Source of the DNA: an uncultured Oscillibacter sp.
Lineage (GTDB): Bacteria > Bacillota > Clostridia > Oscillospirales > Oscillospiraceae
Direction of reading: 5' to 3'
Assembly (NCBI GenBank): GCA_900544615.1
Contig: UQVS01000030.1
Span: 1 to 13,811, forward strand
Length of the DNA: 13,811 nt
How positions within the stretch are numbered: the first letter of the stretch is position 1; each line of letters starts with the position of its first letter. The position numbers were made by a program, and so were the translations under genes. Positions 1-6,928 of this stretch are shown here, one piece after another. The notes beneath the pieces are model-generated. The model saw nothing but the letters and a program-made list of their open reading frames with translations, was not told where the DNA came from and did no database searches.

Positions 1-217
1 CCACATAGCAGTCATAGTCCGTGATGAACCATTCCTCATAGGGCTGGCCGAAGTCATCCTTCTGGCCGATCCCAATCCGCTTAAACACTTCCTTCAATTC
101 CTCGGCGGTGGTGGGAAACTTCATCCACTCGCCCACAAGTTCGCCCTCATTGTACTTCCCAAGATTGGTGATAAAGGCGGCAAAGGGATAATCCTTGTCG
201 TGATCGTAATATGGCAT
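1..217 (-). CDS. ardA: Antirestriction protein ArdA (partial, N-terminal 72 residues)
   Basis: ArdA is an acidic DNA mimic that binds type I restriction-modification enzymes and protects incoming conjugative DNA. The visible part contains NLGKYNEGELVGEW at residues 18-31, the signature of the ArdA N-terminal domain, followed by an acidic stretch ending in WFITDYDCYV. The start is ATG at 217, preceded by an excellent Shine-Dalgarno (AAGGAGGTG, five bases upstream). The gene runs off the left edge of the window, so domains 2 and 3 are not seen. It lies 12 bases after the stop of an ArdA-like gene and is the last visible gene of the operon. Identification rests on the N-terminal motif; nothing indicates a broken gene within the visible part. 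Confidence 0.9.
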   Translation of the reverse strand, partial: MPYYDHDKDYPFAAFITNLGKYNEGELVGEWMKFPTTAEELKEVFKRIGIGQKDDFGQPYEEWFITDYDCYV

Positions 218-229
218 ATCAGCACCTCC

Positions 230-709
230 TTACAGCTCCGGCGCAGATTTTTCCTTATGGGGCTGCGCCTTGTTTTTCTCCGCACATTCTTTCTTGCCCT
301 GTTCCAGCCGTTCCCGGATGGAGGGCTTTTTCTCCGGCTCCGCAGGGTGTTCATGGTTCCACTCGTCGCCGGAGAGAGAAATGTATCCGTGTTCCGTAAA
401 ATGCCCCTGTTCCTCCTGCATGGCGTACTTGCCAAACGGAACAGGGTCGATTGCCTTCAGAAGTTCCGGTGGCAGCAGCATATCCATGTGCTGTGCCAGA
501 TACCGCCAGCCCAGATCATTCAGATTGTGGATGTTTGGCTCAAATACGAAATAGTCGATGTTGGCCGCAAACTCCTTGAACTGCTCCGGCGCTGTCAGCT
601 TGAAGGGCGAGGTCTGCACCGCCGCTAACAGTTCCCGATCCTCCGGGGAGAGGGCAGCCACCGCCGCCCTCACTTCTGGTAAATGTTCCAAAGTCTTATT
701 TTCTGCCAT
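230..709 (-). CDS. ArdA-like protein lacking ArdA domain 1, with charged tail
   Basis: Protein of 159 residues. Residues about 10-117 resemble domains 2 and 3 of ArdA: an acidic helical part, then NLNDLGWRYL (62-71), AIDPVPFGKY (86-95) and GHFTEHGYI (102-110). These match the ArdA pattern of D-x-x-x-RYY, then IDY-x-x-(Y/F)G(R/K), then a terminal (H/Y)GY/I motif. The N-terminal NLGKYNEGELVGEW motif of ArdA is absent. The last 40 residues are a Lys/Glu-rich low-complexity tail. Start chosen at ATG 709, because GGAAGGTG lies just upstream and the start overlaps the topB stop by 14 bases; a longer form to 772 has no such site. An anti-restriction or DNA-mimic role is inferred from the resemblance and from ardA being next door; it could instead be an uncharacterised element protein. 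Confidence 0.7.
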   Translation of the reverse strand: MAENKTLEHLPEVRAAVAALSPEDRELLAAVQTSPFKLTAPEQFKEFAANIDYFVFEPNIHNLNDLGWRYLAQHMDMLLPPELLKAIDPVPFGKYAMQEEQGHFTEHGYISLSGDEWNHEHPAEPEKKPSIRERLEQGKKECAEKNKAQPHKEKSAPEL

Positions 710-2795
710 TGACACCTTCCTTTCTTTTCGGAAATTCCAGCTTGAAATTGATGTACTTGCCGCCCGTGTCATCCAGGATCACCGCAGCGTCATAAGTGGC
801 CTGTTTCTTTTCGGACCACATTCCCTTGACATTGGTACGCCCCTTTTTCAGAAGGTCCGTTGCCATCTTCTTTGTCAGCTCCTTCTTGCGGCTCGTCCAG
901 AAGCGGTCATTTTTCCAGAGGACAAAACCGCAGGATCGATCCGAACACGCAAAGTTCTTCTTGCCCTCATAGACCGGCTGGCCGCAGCGGGGGCAGGTTC
1001 CGATCACTTCCTTCTCCGGGGCAAACAGCTTTTTGCCATCCTCGGAAATGCAGGAATAGGTGGACACGATCTCCTGGACCATCGTGCGGATACCGTCCAT
1101 GAAAGTATCCGGGTCAGCGCCGCCCCTTGCGATCTCCGTTAATTTCTGTTCCCATTCCGCTGTCAGCATGGGAGAGGTCAGCGGCTCCGGCAGGACCGTG
1201 ACAAGGTTGATACCGGCTTTTGTGGGGATCAGGCTCTTGCCCTTGCGTTCCACAAATCCGGCTGCTACCAGCTTTTCGATGATAGCCGCCCTGGTCGCAG
1301 GCGTGCCAAGACCTTTTCGCTCCGCCTCATCGGGAATATCATCCTTGCCTGCGTTCTCCATAGCGGACAGGAGGGTATCTTCGGAGTAGGGCTTCGGCGG
1401 CTGGGTAAAATGCTCGGTGACGGAAACCTCCGCGCCGTCAAAAGTCTGCCCTTCGGTGAAGTCCGGGAGCGTGCCGCCGTCCCCGTCCGCAGGCTTTTCC
1501 TTCAGGAAGGCGCGGAAAATACGGTCGATCTCCCGCCAGCCTTCGGAAAGAATACGCTTGCCTTTCGCGGTGAAGGAATGGCCGCAGCAGTCGAAAGTTA
1601 CCGTGACCGCCTCATACACATACGGCTCCGCCGATGCACACAGCAGCTTGCAGCAGACCAGCAGGAACAAATTGCGCTCGCCCAGAGGCAGAGCCTTGAT
1701 ATCTGCTTTTTCAATCTCCATTGTGGGGATAATGGCGTGGTGGTCGGACACCTCTTTGTCGGAGATCATGGTCTCCACCAGCGGGAAGAAATTGCTGATC
1801 CCGTCAAAGGGCGACACGTTCGCCGCCAGATGGATGACGCAGGAGGCCGTTTCCGCCATATCGGAGGTAAGGTATCTGCTGTCAGTACGGGGATAGGTCA
1901 GCAGCTTCTTTTCGTAGAGGCTCTGGGCGTAGTCAAGGGTCTGCTTCGCCGTGTATCCGAACAGGCGGTTCGCCTCCCGCTGCAAGGTGGTAAGGTCATA
2001 GAGCTTCGACGGCTGTTCCTTCTTCTGCTCCTTCGTGACAGAGGTACAGGTGACGGCTGCACCCTTGCACATAGCCGCTGCCTGTTCCGCCTCCGCCGGA
2101 TCGGTGAACTTCTCCGACACTGCTTCGGCTCCGTCCAGCATCAGGCGCAGCAGATGATATTTCTCTTTGTGGAACAGTGTGATTTTTGCGTCACGCTCGG
2201 CAAGCATGGCAAGGGTCGGCGTCTGGACGCGCCCTACATTCAAGGTGCGGTGATAGAGAACGGAAAACAACCGCGTGGCGTTGATTCCTACCAGCCAATC
2301 CGCTTTCTGGCGGCAGAGGGCAGATTGATACAGGGCTTCATAATCGGCGTCGGGGCGCAGATCAGAAAAACCCTCCCGGATAGCGCTGTCCTCCATCGAA
2401 GAAATCCAGAGACGAAGAATTGGCTTGCGGCATCCAGCCATTTCATACATCAGACGGAAGATCAGCTCGCCTTCACGCCCAGCGTCACAGGCATTGACGA
2501 TGGTATCCACGTCGGAGCGATTCATCAGAGCACGGAGATTTTCAAAGGCATCCTCTTTGCCGGGTGCCAGCACATAGCGGAACGGCTCCGGCAGAATAGG
2601 AAGATCGTCATAGCGCCATTTCTTGAAACGTTCGTCATAGCCGCCCGCGTCCAGCGGGGATACCAGGTGCCCCACGCACCAGGAAACGATCAGGCCGCTG
2701 CCCTCATAAAAGCCATCGGCCCTGGATGAAGCACCCAGGGCCGACGCGATGGATTTTGCCACGCTCGGTTTTTCCGCGATGATCAGCTTACTCAT
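696..2795 (-). CDS. topB: DNA topoisomerase III (type IA)
   Basis: A 699-residue type IA topoisomerase that relaxes or decatenates DNA through a transient single-strand break. The TOPRIM domain starts at the N-terminus (IIAEKPSVAKS, with Glu8) and carries DAGREGE at residues 104-110. The catalytic tyrosine is Tyr301 in LLTYPRTDSRYL. The strand-passage domain follows, and a C-terminal zinc ribbon uses Cys601, Cys604, Cys617 and Cys622. The length is normal for element-encoded TopB. Start set at ATG 2795 (MSKLIIAEKPSV, the canonical family start), which overlaps the end of the DUF4366 gene by 8 bases, so translation is probably coupled. Elements of this type usually carry topB just after the DUF4315/DUF4366 pair; it presumably manages DNA topology during transfer or replication. 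No defects seen. Confidence 0.96.
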   Translation of the reverse strand: MSKLIIAEKPSVAKSIASALGASSRADGFYEGSGLIVSWCVGHLVSPLDAGGYDERFKKWRYDDLPILPEPFRYVLAPGKEDAFENLRALMNRSDVDTIVNACDAGREGELIFRLMYEMAGCRKPILRLWISSMEDSAIREGFSDLRPDADYEALYQSALCRQKADWLVGINATRLFSVLYHRTLNVGRVQTPTLAMLAERDAKITLFHKEKYHLLRLMLDGAEAVSEKFTDPAEAEQAAAMCKGAAVTCTSVTKEQKKEQPSKLYDLTTLQREANRLFGYTAKQTLDYAQSLYEKKLLTYPRTDSRYLTSDMAETASCVIHLAANVSPFDGISNFFPLVETMISDKEVSDHHAIIPTMEIEKADIKALPLGERNLFLLVCCKLLCASAEPYVYEAVTVTFDCCGHSFTAKGKRILSEGWREIDRIFRAFLKEKPADGDGGTLPDFTEGQTFDGAEVSVTEHFTQPPKPYSEDTLLSAMENAGKDDIPDEAERKGLGTPATRAAIIEKLVAAGFVERKGKSLIPTKAGINLVTVLPEPLTSPMLTAEWEQKLTEIARGGADPDTFMDGIRTMVQEIVSTYSCISEDGKKLFAPEKEVIGTCPRCGQPVYEGKKNFACSDRSCGFVLWKNDRFWTSRKKELTKKMATDLLKKGRTNVKGMWSEKKQATYDAAVILDDTGGKYINFKLEFPKRKEGVNGRK

Positions 2796-3504
2796 GCTCC
2801 GCCTCCGTTTCAGCCTCCGCAGGCTCATCCTCGTTGATATACTCCTCGTCAGGGAAATCGTACTCGTCGGGATCGGCGCTGACCTTCACGCTGCTGCGGT
2901 TCGGCTTGATGAACTTCACATAGGCGAAGGCTCCGCCGCCTGCCAGCGCCAGCAGCGCCACCACGGCCAGCAGGCCGCTGCCGCTCTTTTTCTTCGACTG
3001 CTCCGGTTCCGGCTCCGGCTCCGGCTCCCTGGCCTTCTCCCTGCCCGCGCACTCGGAGAGGTTGGTCTTGCAGACAGAACAGGATGTATCCACCGCGCCG
3101 GCCGCACATTTTTCCTTACAGGTACACACCGGGGCGGCAGGCGTCTCCTCGTCCATCAGGGCCAGCAGGTCGCGCTCGTCTACCTGGTTGAGAAAGTGGA
3201 CGGTGTTCTCGCCGTCCTCCGCCCGGTCGATGATGATGTAGAAATAGTTGCCGCCTTTTGTGACCACGGTGATGAACTGCTTATCCCCGGCGCTCTCACC
3301 GGCGATATCGTCCACCAGGGTCATGTTGCCCTCCGGGGTCAGGGGCTGGGGCTCATAGCCGCCCGTGGTCTCCTCCCCGGTGTAGTAGGGCTCGCCGTCC
3401 CCGCCGCCGGCGAAGGCTACGGTGGAGGTGGCCGCCATGCAGAAAAGCGCCAGGAACACGGCGGCGAAACGGCGAAAAACTCTGTTACGCTTCATCTTCC
3501 GCAC
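2788..3504 (-). CDS. DUF4366 / CD1107-family surface protein of conjugative element
   Basis: Protein of 238 residues with an export architecture. It has a basic N-terminus and hydrophobic core (residues 13-30) ending in a likely signal-peptidase site after AFA (30-32). A globular extracytoplasmic part with VVTKGGNYFYIIIDRA follows, then a cysteine cluster (Cys127, 129, 133, 142, 145, 152), an EPEPEPEPEQ linker, a single membrane helix at about 177-196 and an acidic cytoplasmic tail. This is the DUF4366 layout of Tn1549-like elements, where it normally lies next to DUF4315 and upstream of topB, as here. Start taken as GTG 3504, which has GGAGG nine bases upstream; ATG 3495 (MKRNRVF) is a possible alternative. 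It overlaps the DUF4315 gene by about 20 bases. A role in mating-channel assembly or cell-surface contact is inference. Confidence 0.85.
   Translation of the reverse strand: MRKMKRNRVFRRFAAVFLALFCMAATSTVAFAGGGDGEPYYTGEETTGGYEPQPLTPEGNMTLVDDIAGESAGDKQFITVVTKGGNYFYIIIDRAEDGENTVHFLNQVDERDLLALMDEETPAAPVCTCKEKCAAGAVDTSCSVCKTNLSECAGREKAREPEPEPEPEQSKKKSGSGLLAVVALLALAGGGAFAYVKFIKPNRSSVKVSADPDEYDFPDEEYINEDEPAEAETEAEHE
3005..3028. repeat. Four tandem hexamers encoding the Glu-Pro linker
   Basis: Four consecutive six-base units of the form GG(C/T)TCC on the plus strand encode the EPEPEPEP spacer just before the membrane helix of the DUF4366 protein. Short in-frame tandem repeats like this can change copy number and so linker length; no second allele is available here. 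Confidence 0.7.
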
Positions 3505-3742
3505 CCTCGCTTTCCTCCGTCTCCATCAGCCCATCCGGCAGGGAGATCATGCCGCTGGCATAGGCGCGCAGGAAGGCGGTCAGCTCCCTGTTGTCCATGC
3601 GGACAGCCTTCACCATGCGGACGATCTCCAGGTTCTCCTCCTCCGTGAGCTGGGCTTCCAGCGCGCGGAGGCGCTTCTGCTGCTCGGCGATCTTCTCCCT
3701 CGTTTTCTCAATATCCTTGCGGATCTTCTCAGTCGTTGCCAT
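3485..3742 (-). CDS. DUF4315 family protein, small coiled-coil
   Basis: An 85-residue cytoplasmic protein with no membrane segment. Residues 3-37 form a strongly charged heptad-like coiled coil (EKIRKDIEKTREKIAEQQKR onward). A conserved-looking part, VRMDNRELTAFLRAY (47-61), follows, and then a very acidic tail. This is the DUF4315 pattern found immediately before DUF4366 in Tn1549-type elements, which is the order seen here. Start chosen at ATG 3742, which has AGGAG about eleven bases upstream and lies inside the 3' end of the PP-loop gene (14-base overlap); the longer form to 3793 has an atypical N-terminus. Molecular function is not known. Small coiled-coil proteins at this site are presumed accessory to the transfer apparatus. 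Confidence 0.85.
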   Translation of the reverse strand: MATTEKIRKDIEKTREKIAEQQKRLRALEAQLTEEENLEIVRMVKAVRMDNRELTAFLRAYASGMISLPDGLMETEESEGAEDEA

Positions 3743-4469
3743 GATTGCATTGCTCCTTTCCAAATCGTTCTTTCCATGAATAATTGCGCCCAAGCCCCCG
3801 AACGGTTTTCAGGTTGGCCCGTGCGTTATCCTCCAATGCCAGCGCGCGCCGGAACAGATCCGGGTAACGCTCCCGCAGGTCGATGATCTCCTCCGCTCGC
3901 ATACTGGGACAGAAAAAGCAGGAGGACTTTCCCGGCTGCGGCAGGCCCGCTGCCTCGATTGCCCGGACACACGCCTCCCGGTCCCATCCCCATTCCATCA
4001 GGGGATACCACTTGCTGTACTTTGGGTCTGCCAGATCACGCAGAAGGACCTTGTCGCTGCGGTAGTGCTCGCCAGCGTCATAGCCGATGAACTTGACCAC
4101 CTTTTTCCCACTGTTCCAGACCTCACGGCACGGAGGATAGTTGTTGCAGAACTTTTCCTGCGGTCCAATTTTGTGTTTCAGCGAACACCGCTTGAAGCCG
4201 TAGGCGATGGAGGGCAGCGTGCCGCTTTTCAGACATTCCTCCTCCAAGGTCAGCCGCCTGCCGTCCTTCGTGGTCTTATAGACCCGTGTGATCTGCGGCA
4301 TACCGTGATCCTTCAGCCAACGATCCATAATATCCAGATAGGCATAGGTATGGGGATGCTCACCGCCCGTATCCGCAAACAGGATCAGGTCAACAGGGAT
4401 ACGGTGCTGATGCAGCCCAACAAGAAGGGCGGTGCTGTTCGCACCGCCGCCATAGGAAACAATATTGAT
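3729..4469 (-). CDS. PP-loop ATPase, phosphoadenosine phosphosulfate reductase-like, start codon uncertain
   Basis: About 246 residues of the PAPS reductase / PP-loop ATPase superfamily, which adenylates substrates or transfers sulfur. The PP-loop is SYGGGANSTAL (residues 5-15 counting from 4469), followed by LILFADTGGEHPHTY. Downstream are RCSLKHK (Cys95), paired cysteines CNNYPPC, and SSCFFCPSM (Cys184, Cys187). The problem is the start. The first in-frame ATG is 4328, after the PP-loop, and would leave 199 residues without a nucleotide site. The strong GAGGTGA at 4474-4480 is followed in frame only by CAT, ATC, AAT and ATT before GTT TCC. I placed the start at the ATC where relatives read M/INIVSYGGG. 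It may use a rare ATC/ATT start, or it may have lost its ATG. The XF1762 gene is directly upstream in the same frame, separated by one TGA. Substrate unknown; a nucleic-acid or sulfur-transfer role is inference. Confidence 0.7.
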   Translation of the reverse strand: MNIVSYGGGANSTALLVGLHQHRIPVDLILFADTGGEHPHTYAYLDIMDRWLKDHGMPQITRVYKTTKDGRRLTLEEECLKSGTLPSIAYGFKRCSLKHKIGPQEKFCNNYPPCREVWNSGKKVVKFIGYDAGEHYRSDKVLLRDLADPKYSKWYPLMEWGWDREACVRAIEAAGLPQPGKSSCFFCPSMRAEEIIDLRERYPDLFRRALALEDNARANLKTVRGLGRNYSWKERFGKEQCNHGND

Positions 4470-4473
4470 ATGC

Positions 4474-4480
4474 TCACCTC
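4474..4480 (-). promoter_or_regulatory. Strong Shine-Dalgarno for the PP-loop gene
   Basis: GAGGTGA on the minus strand matches the 16S anti-Shine-Dalgarno well and overlaps the TGA stop of the XF1762 gene. It lies 4 bases before an ATC and 10 bases before an ATT, both in the PP-loop frame. Its presence argues that translation was meant to begin at about 4460-4470, upstream of the nucleotide-binding loop, and not at the ATG at 4328. Confidence 0.6.
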
Positions 4481-4922
4481 ATCTCAAAGCCTTTTCGTAT
4501 CGGTATTTCATCTGCGCCGGATACAACGGTTCGGACGGGCGGCGCTTGCCGGTCCACTCCCGTCCGCCCGCCAGCCCCGCACACTGCCAGCCGGAGGCAC
4601 GGAGGCTGACGCCGCTCTCCGTGTCCAGAATGTAGGTGACGATCCTATGGTAGCCCAGGACCTTCGCCGCCCGCGCCGCCGCGCCATAGAGGAAGCTGCA
4701 AGCGTTTTTTGTCCCGTCCGTGCAGAGGCGGTTGACCTCCAGGGTCAGCCCATCGTCCAGGTATCGGCTCACCGGCCGCCCCACGATGGCGACGCCCGCC
4801 AGATGGCCGTTCGCCATGCAGCCCAGGGAAAACTTATGCCCTCGCACCGGCTTATGGTGGCGGTGGTGCTCTGCGACAAAGCCGTTCGCATCGGCAAGGG
4901 ACATCGGTTTTACAGTCAGCAT
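4479..4922 (-). CDS. XF1762 family protein (GNAT-like)
   Basis: Protein of 147 residues matching the XF1762 family of mobile elements and phages. Recognisable blocks are AEHHRHHKPVRGHKFSLG (17-34), GVAIVGRPVSRYLDDG (43-58), LEVNRLCTDGTKNACSFLYG (61-80) and YHRIVTYILDTESG (91-104). The fold resembles GNAT acyltransferases, and the family is thought to act on a small molecule or nucleic acid, but no reaction is established. Start chosen at ATG 4922 (MLTVKPMSL), which has GGAGG eight bases upstream. An ATG at 4937, overlapping the hydrolase TGA as TGATG, would add five residues. It sits between the wall hydrolase and the PP-loop gene with almost no gap, so it is probably co-translated with both. 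It looks like cargo of the element and not a structural transfer gene. Confidence 0.8.
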   Translation of the reverse strand: MLTVKPMSLADANGFVAEHHRHHKPVRGHKFSLGCMANGHLAGVAIVGRPVSRYLDDGLTLEVNRLCTDGTKNACSFLYGAAARAAKVLGYHRIVTYILDTESGVSLRASGWQCAGLAGGREWTGKRRPSEPLYPAQMKYRYEKALR

Positions 4923-4936
4923 CGGCTCCGCCTCCA

Positions 4937-6928
4937 TCAGTTATATGGCGGTCTGCCGTAGGCATAAAGGTGGGACTGCCAGTAATTCGAGTTGAGACTG
5001 GTGTACTGGATGGGATCGCCGCAGTGCAGGAGCATCCCGTCCCCCACATAAAAGCCCACATGGCTGACCCCCGGCGTGTCGTAGGTGCCCACAAAGAACA
5101 CCAGATCCCCCGGCCGCGGCTCGGATACCCGCGTGGAAATATTGTATAGGCCCTGGGCGCCCAGCCGCCCGGTATCGCACAGGCCGCTGTTGGTCAGGAC
5201 ATAGCTGACAAAGCCGCTGCAATCAAAGGAGGTGGAAGGGCTGCTGCCGCCCCAGACATAAGGAAAGCCCAGATACTTCTCCGCCTCTGTAATCAGCGCC
5301 GCAAAGCGCTCGTCGGACAGGTACTCCGCCGGGATCTCGTACTTGGCGGGCGGGTTGGTCACATACTTGGGGACATAGCCGGAGGACGGGAACAGGTCGG
5401 GACGGTTGCCAAGGGTAGACATATACACGGCGTACATGGAAAGCGTCTCCTGATCCATCATGTAGACCGGCAGATGGGAGAGGTCGAAGTTTTCCAGCTT
5501 CACGGTGCAGATATAATAATCGTAATAGACCCGGTAGCTCTCCGTATGGGTGTTGCCCTCCTCGTCCGTCCAGGTATCCGTCTCAATGTAGTACCGCCGT
5601 TCCACCTCCACCGTCTCGGTGAGGATGTATTGCTTGTCAAACAGCATTTGAAGGTCGCCCTGCACCTGGTCTATGGTGAAGGTCCCCTCATGGAGCGCCG
5701 ACAGGATGGACAGCAGCACATAGGGATCGTGCTCGATCTCGTCCAGATCGTAGTGATACTCGTCATAGTCGTGGGTCTGCTCATAGGTATCCAGATATCG
5801 CCGCAGCTCGTCCTCCTTGGCGCAGTAGGCGGCCTCCGCCGCCAGCAGGTCTTGATCCTCGGAGAGATAAGATGAGGCCACAATGTTGGACACGCCTCCG
5901 CCGAACATGGAGGAGCAGGATTGCAGCAGGCCCAACAGCAGCACCAGCACAAGGCCGATCCCGCCGATGATAAGGAACACCTTCTTGTGCCGGGCTATGA
6001 ACTCGCCGGCCTTCTTCGCTGCCTCCGCGCCCTTCTTTGCGCTCTTGGCCGCTGTCTGCGCCGCCGCCTTTGCACCCTCCGCGCCGCGCGACGCCCGGTA
6101 GGCCGCCGCGTACTGCCGCTGCATCCGCTTCTTCTGCCAGATGCGGGAGATGGGGCTGCCGGATGCAAGCTGGGGGTTATCATGGAGTGCCTTTTGGTAA
6201 AGCGCCTCCGCGTTGGCCCTGACCGCCGCCTGCTCCGCCTTTGCCGCGTCCCGCCAGGGCTTCGCCTGCCGCTCCGCCCGCCAGTTTTGCAGCTTACGGT
6301 TCCCATAGCCCACAGCTTTTTCCATGCCGCGCTCGGTGAGATGGCCCGCGGCCACGCCGGAGTTCTCCTGCTCCACCTCCCGCACCTTGGCGTGGGCGGC
6401 GTGGGCGACCTCCTGCAAAGGCCGCGTCAGCGGGCTCGGCCCCGGCTGCCGGATCGAAGCTGGCTTATCCGTCTCATGGAATACCAGTCTTGTACGCCCG
6501 GCGCCGGAAGCCTCGTCAAAGACACGCTCCGTGCCCAGGACGCGCTTTTTGGGGATGGCGGCCCTTGCCGCGTCCAGCTTGTCCGCCGCCTTGTCGGACT
6601 TGCGGATCGCCTTTTGCAGCTCCGGCGCAGCACGTTCCTCCTCGGTGAATTGCAAACGGGAGGATGGGCGGCTATTTGCCACCGTACCCTCCCGGTAGGC
6701 TTTGCGGCGGTTCCGCCGCTTTTTCTTCTGAGACTTCCGGACGCGCTGGTCGTCCAGATGGTGGAGGGCAGTCCTCGCCAGCGCCGTGGAATCGCCGGAG
6801 GGGGAATAGTCCTGCTCCGGCGCACGGTCTGAAACATGGCTCGCCTCGCCTGTGACCATGTTGACGGAAATGGCTCCGTCGCGGGTCATCTTCTGCGCCT
6901 CCTTCTCGGAGGCCTTCCATTCCTTCAT
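4937..6928 (-). CDS. CD1107-like NlpC/P60 peptidoglycan hydrolase (VirB1-type) of the transfer apparatus
   Basis: A 663-residue bitopic membrane protein. Residues 1-310 are a hydrophilic, Lys/Arg/Ala-rich cytoplasmic region. One membrane helix lies at about 317-340 (KVFLIIGGIGLVLVLLLGLL). An extracytoplasmic acidic, Tyr-rich segment (YEQTHDYDEYHYDLDE) leads to a C-terminal NlpC/P60 domain. Its catalytic residues are visible: Cys570 in FDCSGF, His623 in SHVGFYVGDG and His635 in LLHCGDP. Such enzymes cut peptide stems so that the secretion channel can cross the thick Gram-positive wall. This is the usual hydrolase of Tn1549-like elements, normally found between VirB4 and DUF4315/DUF4366, as here apart from cargo genes. 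The start ATG 6928 overlaps the methyltransferase stop as ATGA. No sign of damage. Confidence 0.93.
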   Translation of the reverse strand: MKEWKASEKEAQKMTRDGAISVNMVTGEASHVSDRAPEQDYSPSGDSTALARTALHHLDDQRVRKSQKKKRRNRRKAYREGTVANSRPSSRLQFTEEERAAPELQKAIRKSDKAADKLDAARAAIPKKRVLGTERVFDEASGAGRTRLVFHETDKPASIRQPGPSPLTRPLQEVAHAAHAKVREVEQENSGVAAGHLTERGMEKAVGYGNRKLQNWRAERQAKPWRDAAKAEQAAVRANAEALYQKALHDNPQLASGSPISRIWQKKRMQRQYAAAYRASRGAEGAKAAAQTAAKSAKKGAEAAKKAGEFIARHKKVFLIIGGIGLVLVLLLGLLQSCSSMFGGGVSNIVASSYLSEDQDLLAAEAAYCAKEDELRRYLDTYEQTHDYDEYHYDLDEIEHDPYVLLSILSALHEGTFTIDQVQGDLQMLFDKQYILTETVEVERRYYIETDTWTDEEGNTHTESYRVYYDYYICTVKLENFDLSHLPVYMMDQETLSMYAVYMSTLGNRPDLFPSSGYVPKYVTNPPAKYEIPAEYLSDERFAALITEAEKYLGFPYVWGGSSPSTSFDCSGFVSYVLTNSGLCDTGRLGAQGLYNISTRVSEPRPGDLVFFVGTYDTPGVSHVGFYVGDGMLLHCGDPIQYTSLNSNYWQSHLYAYGRPPYN

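Noticed and set aside
1410..2729. Long plus-strand open frame of 439 codons opposite topB
   Set aside because: It lies wholly antisense to a gene with intact topoisomerase motifs. The translation has no recognisable domain, and the openness is explained by GC-rich codon bias on the other strand.
2749..3648. Plus-strand open frame of 299 codons opposite DUF4366/DUF4315
   Set aside because: The Arg/Leu/Gly-rich shadow sequence has no family features and is antisense to two well-supported element genes.
3729..4922. TGA recoded as an amino acid, joining XF1762 and the PP-loop protein
   Set aside because: TGA acts as a well-placed stop at several other junctions here (the methyltransferases, the hydrolase and the TrbL-like gene). 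A fresh ribosome site overlaps this TGA, so ordinary termination and re-initiation is the simpler reading.
5921..6832. Plus-strand open frame of 303 codons opposite the NlpC/P60 gene
   Set aside because: It is a mirror of the Lys/Ala-rich N-terminal region of the hydrolase, with no domain and no convincing ribosome site.
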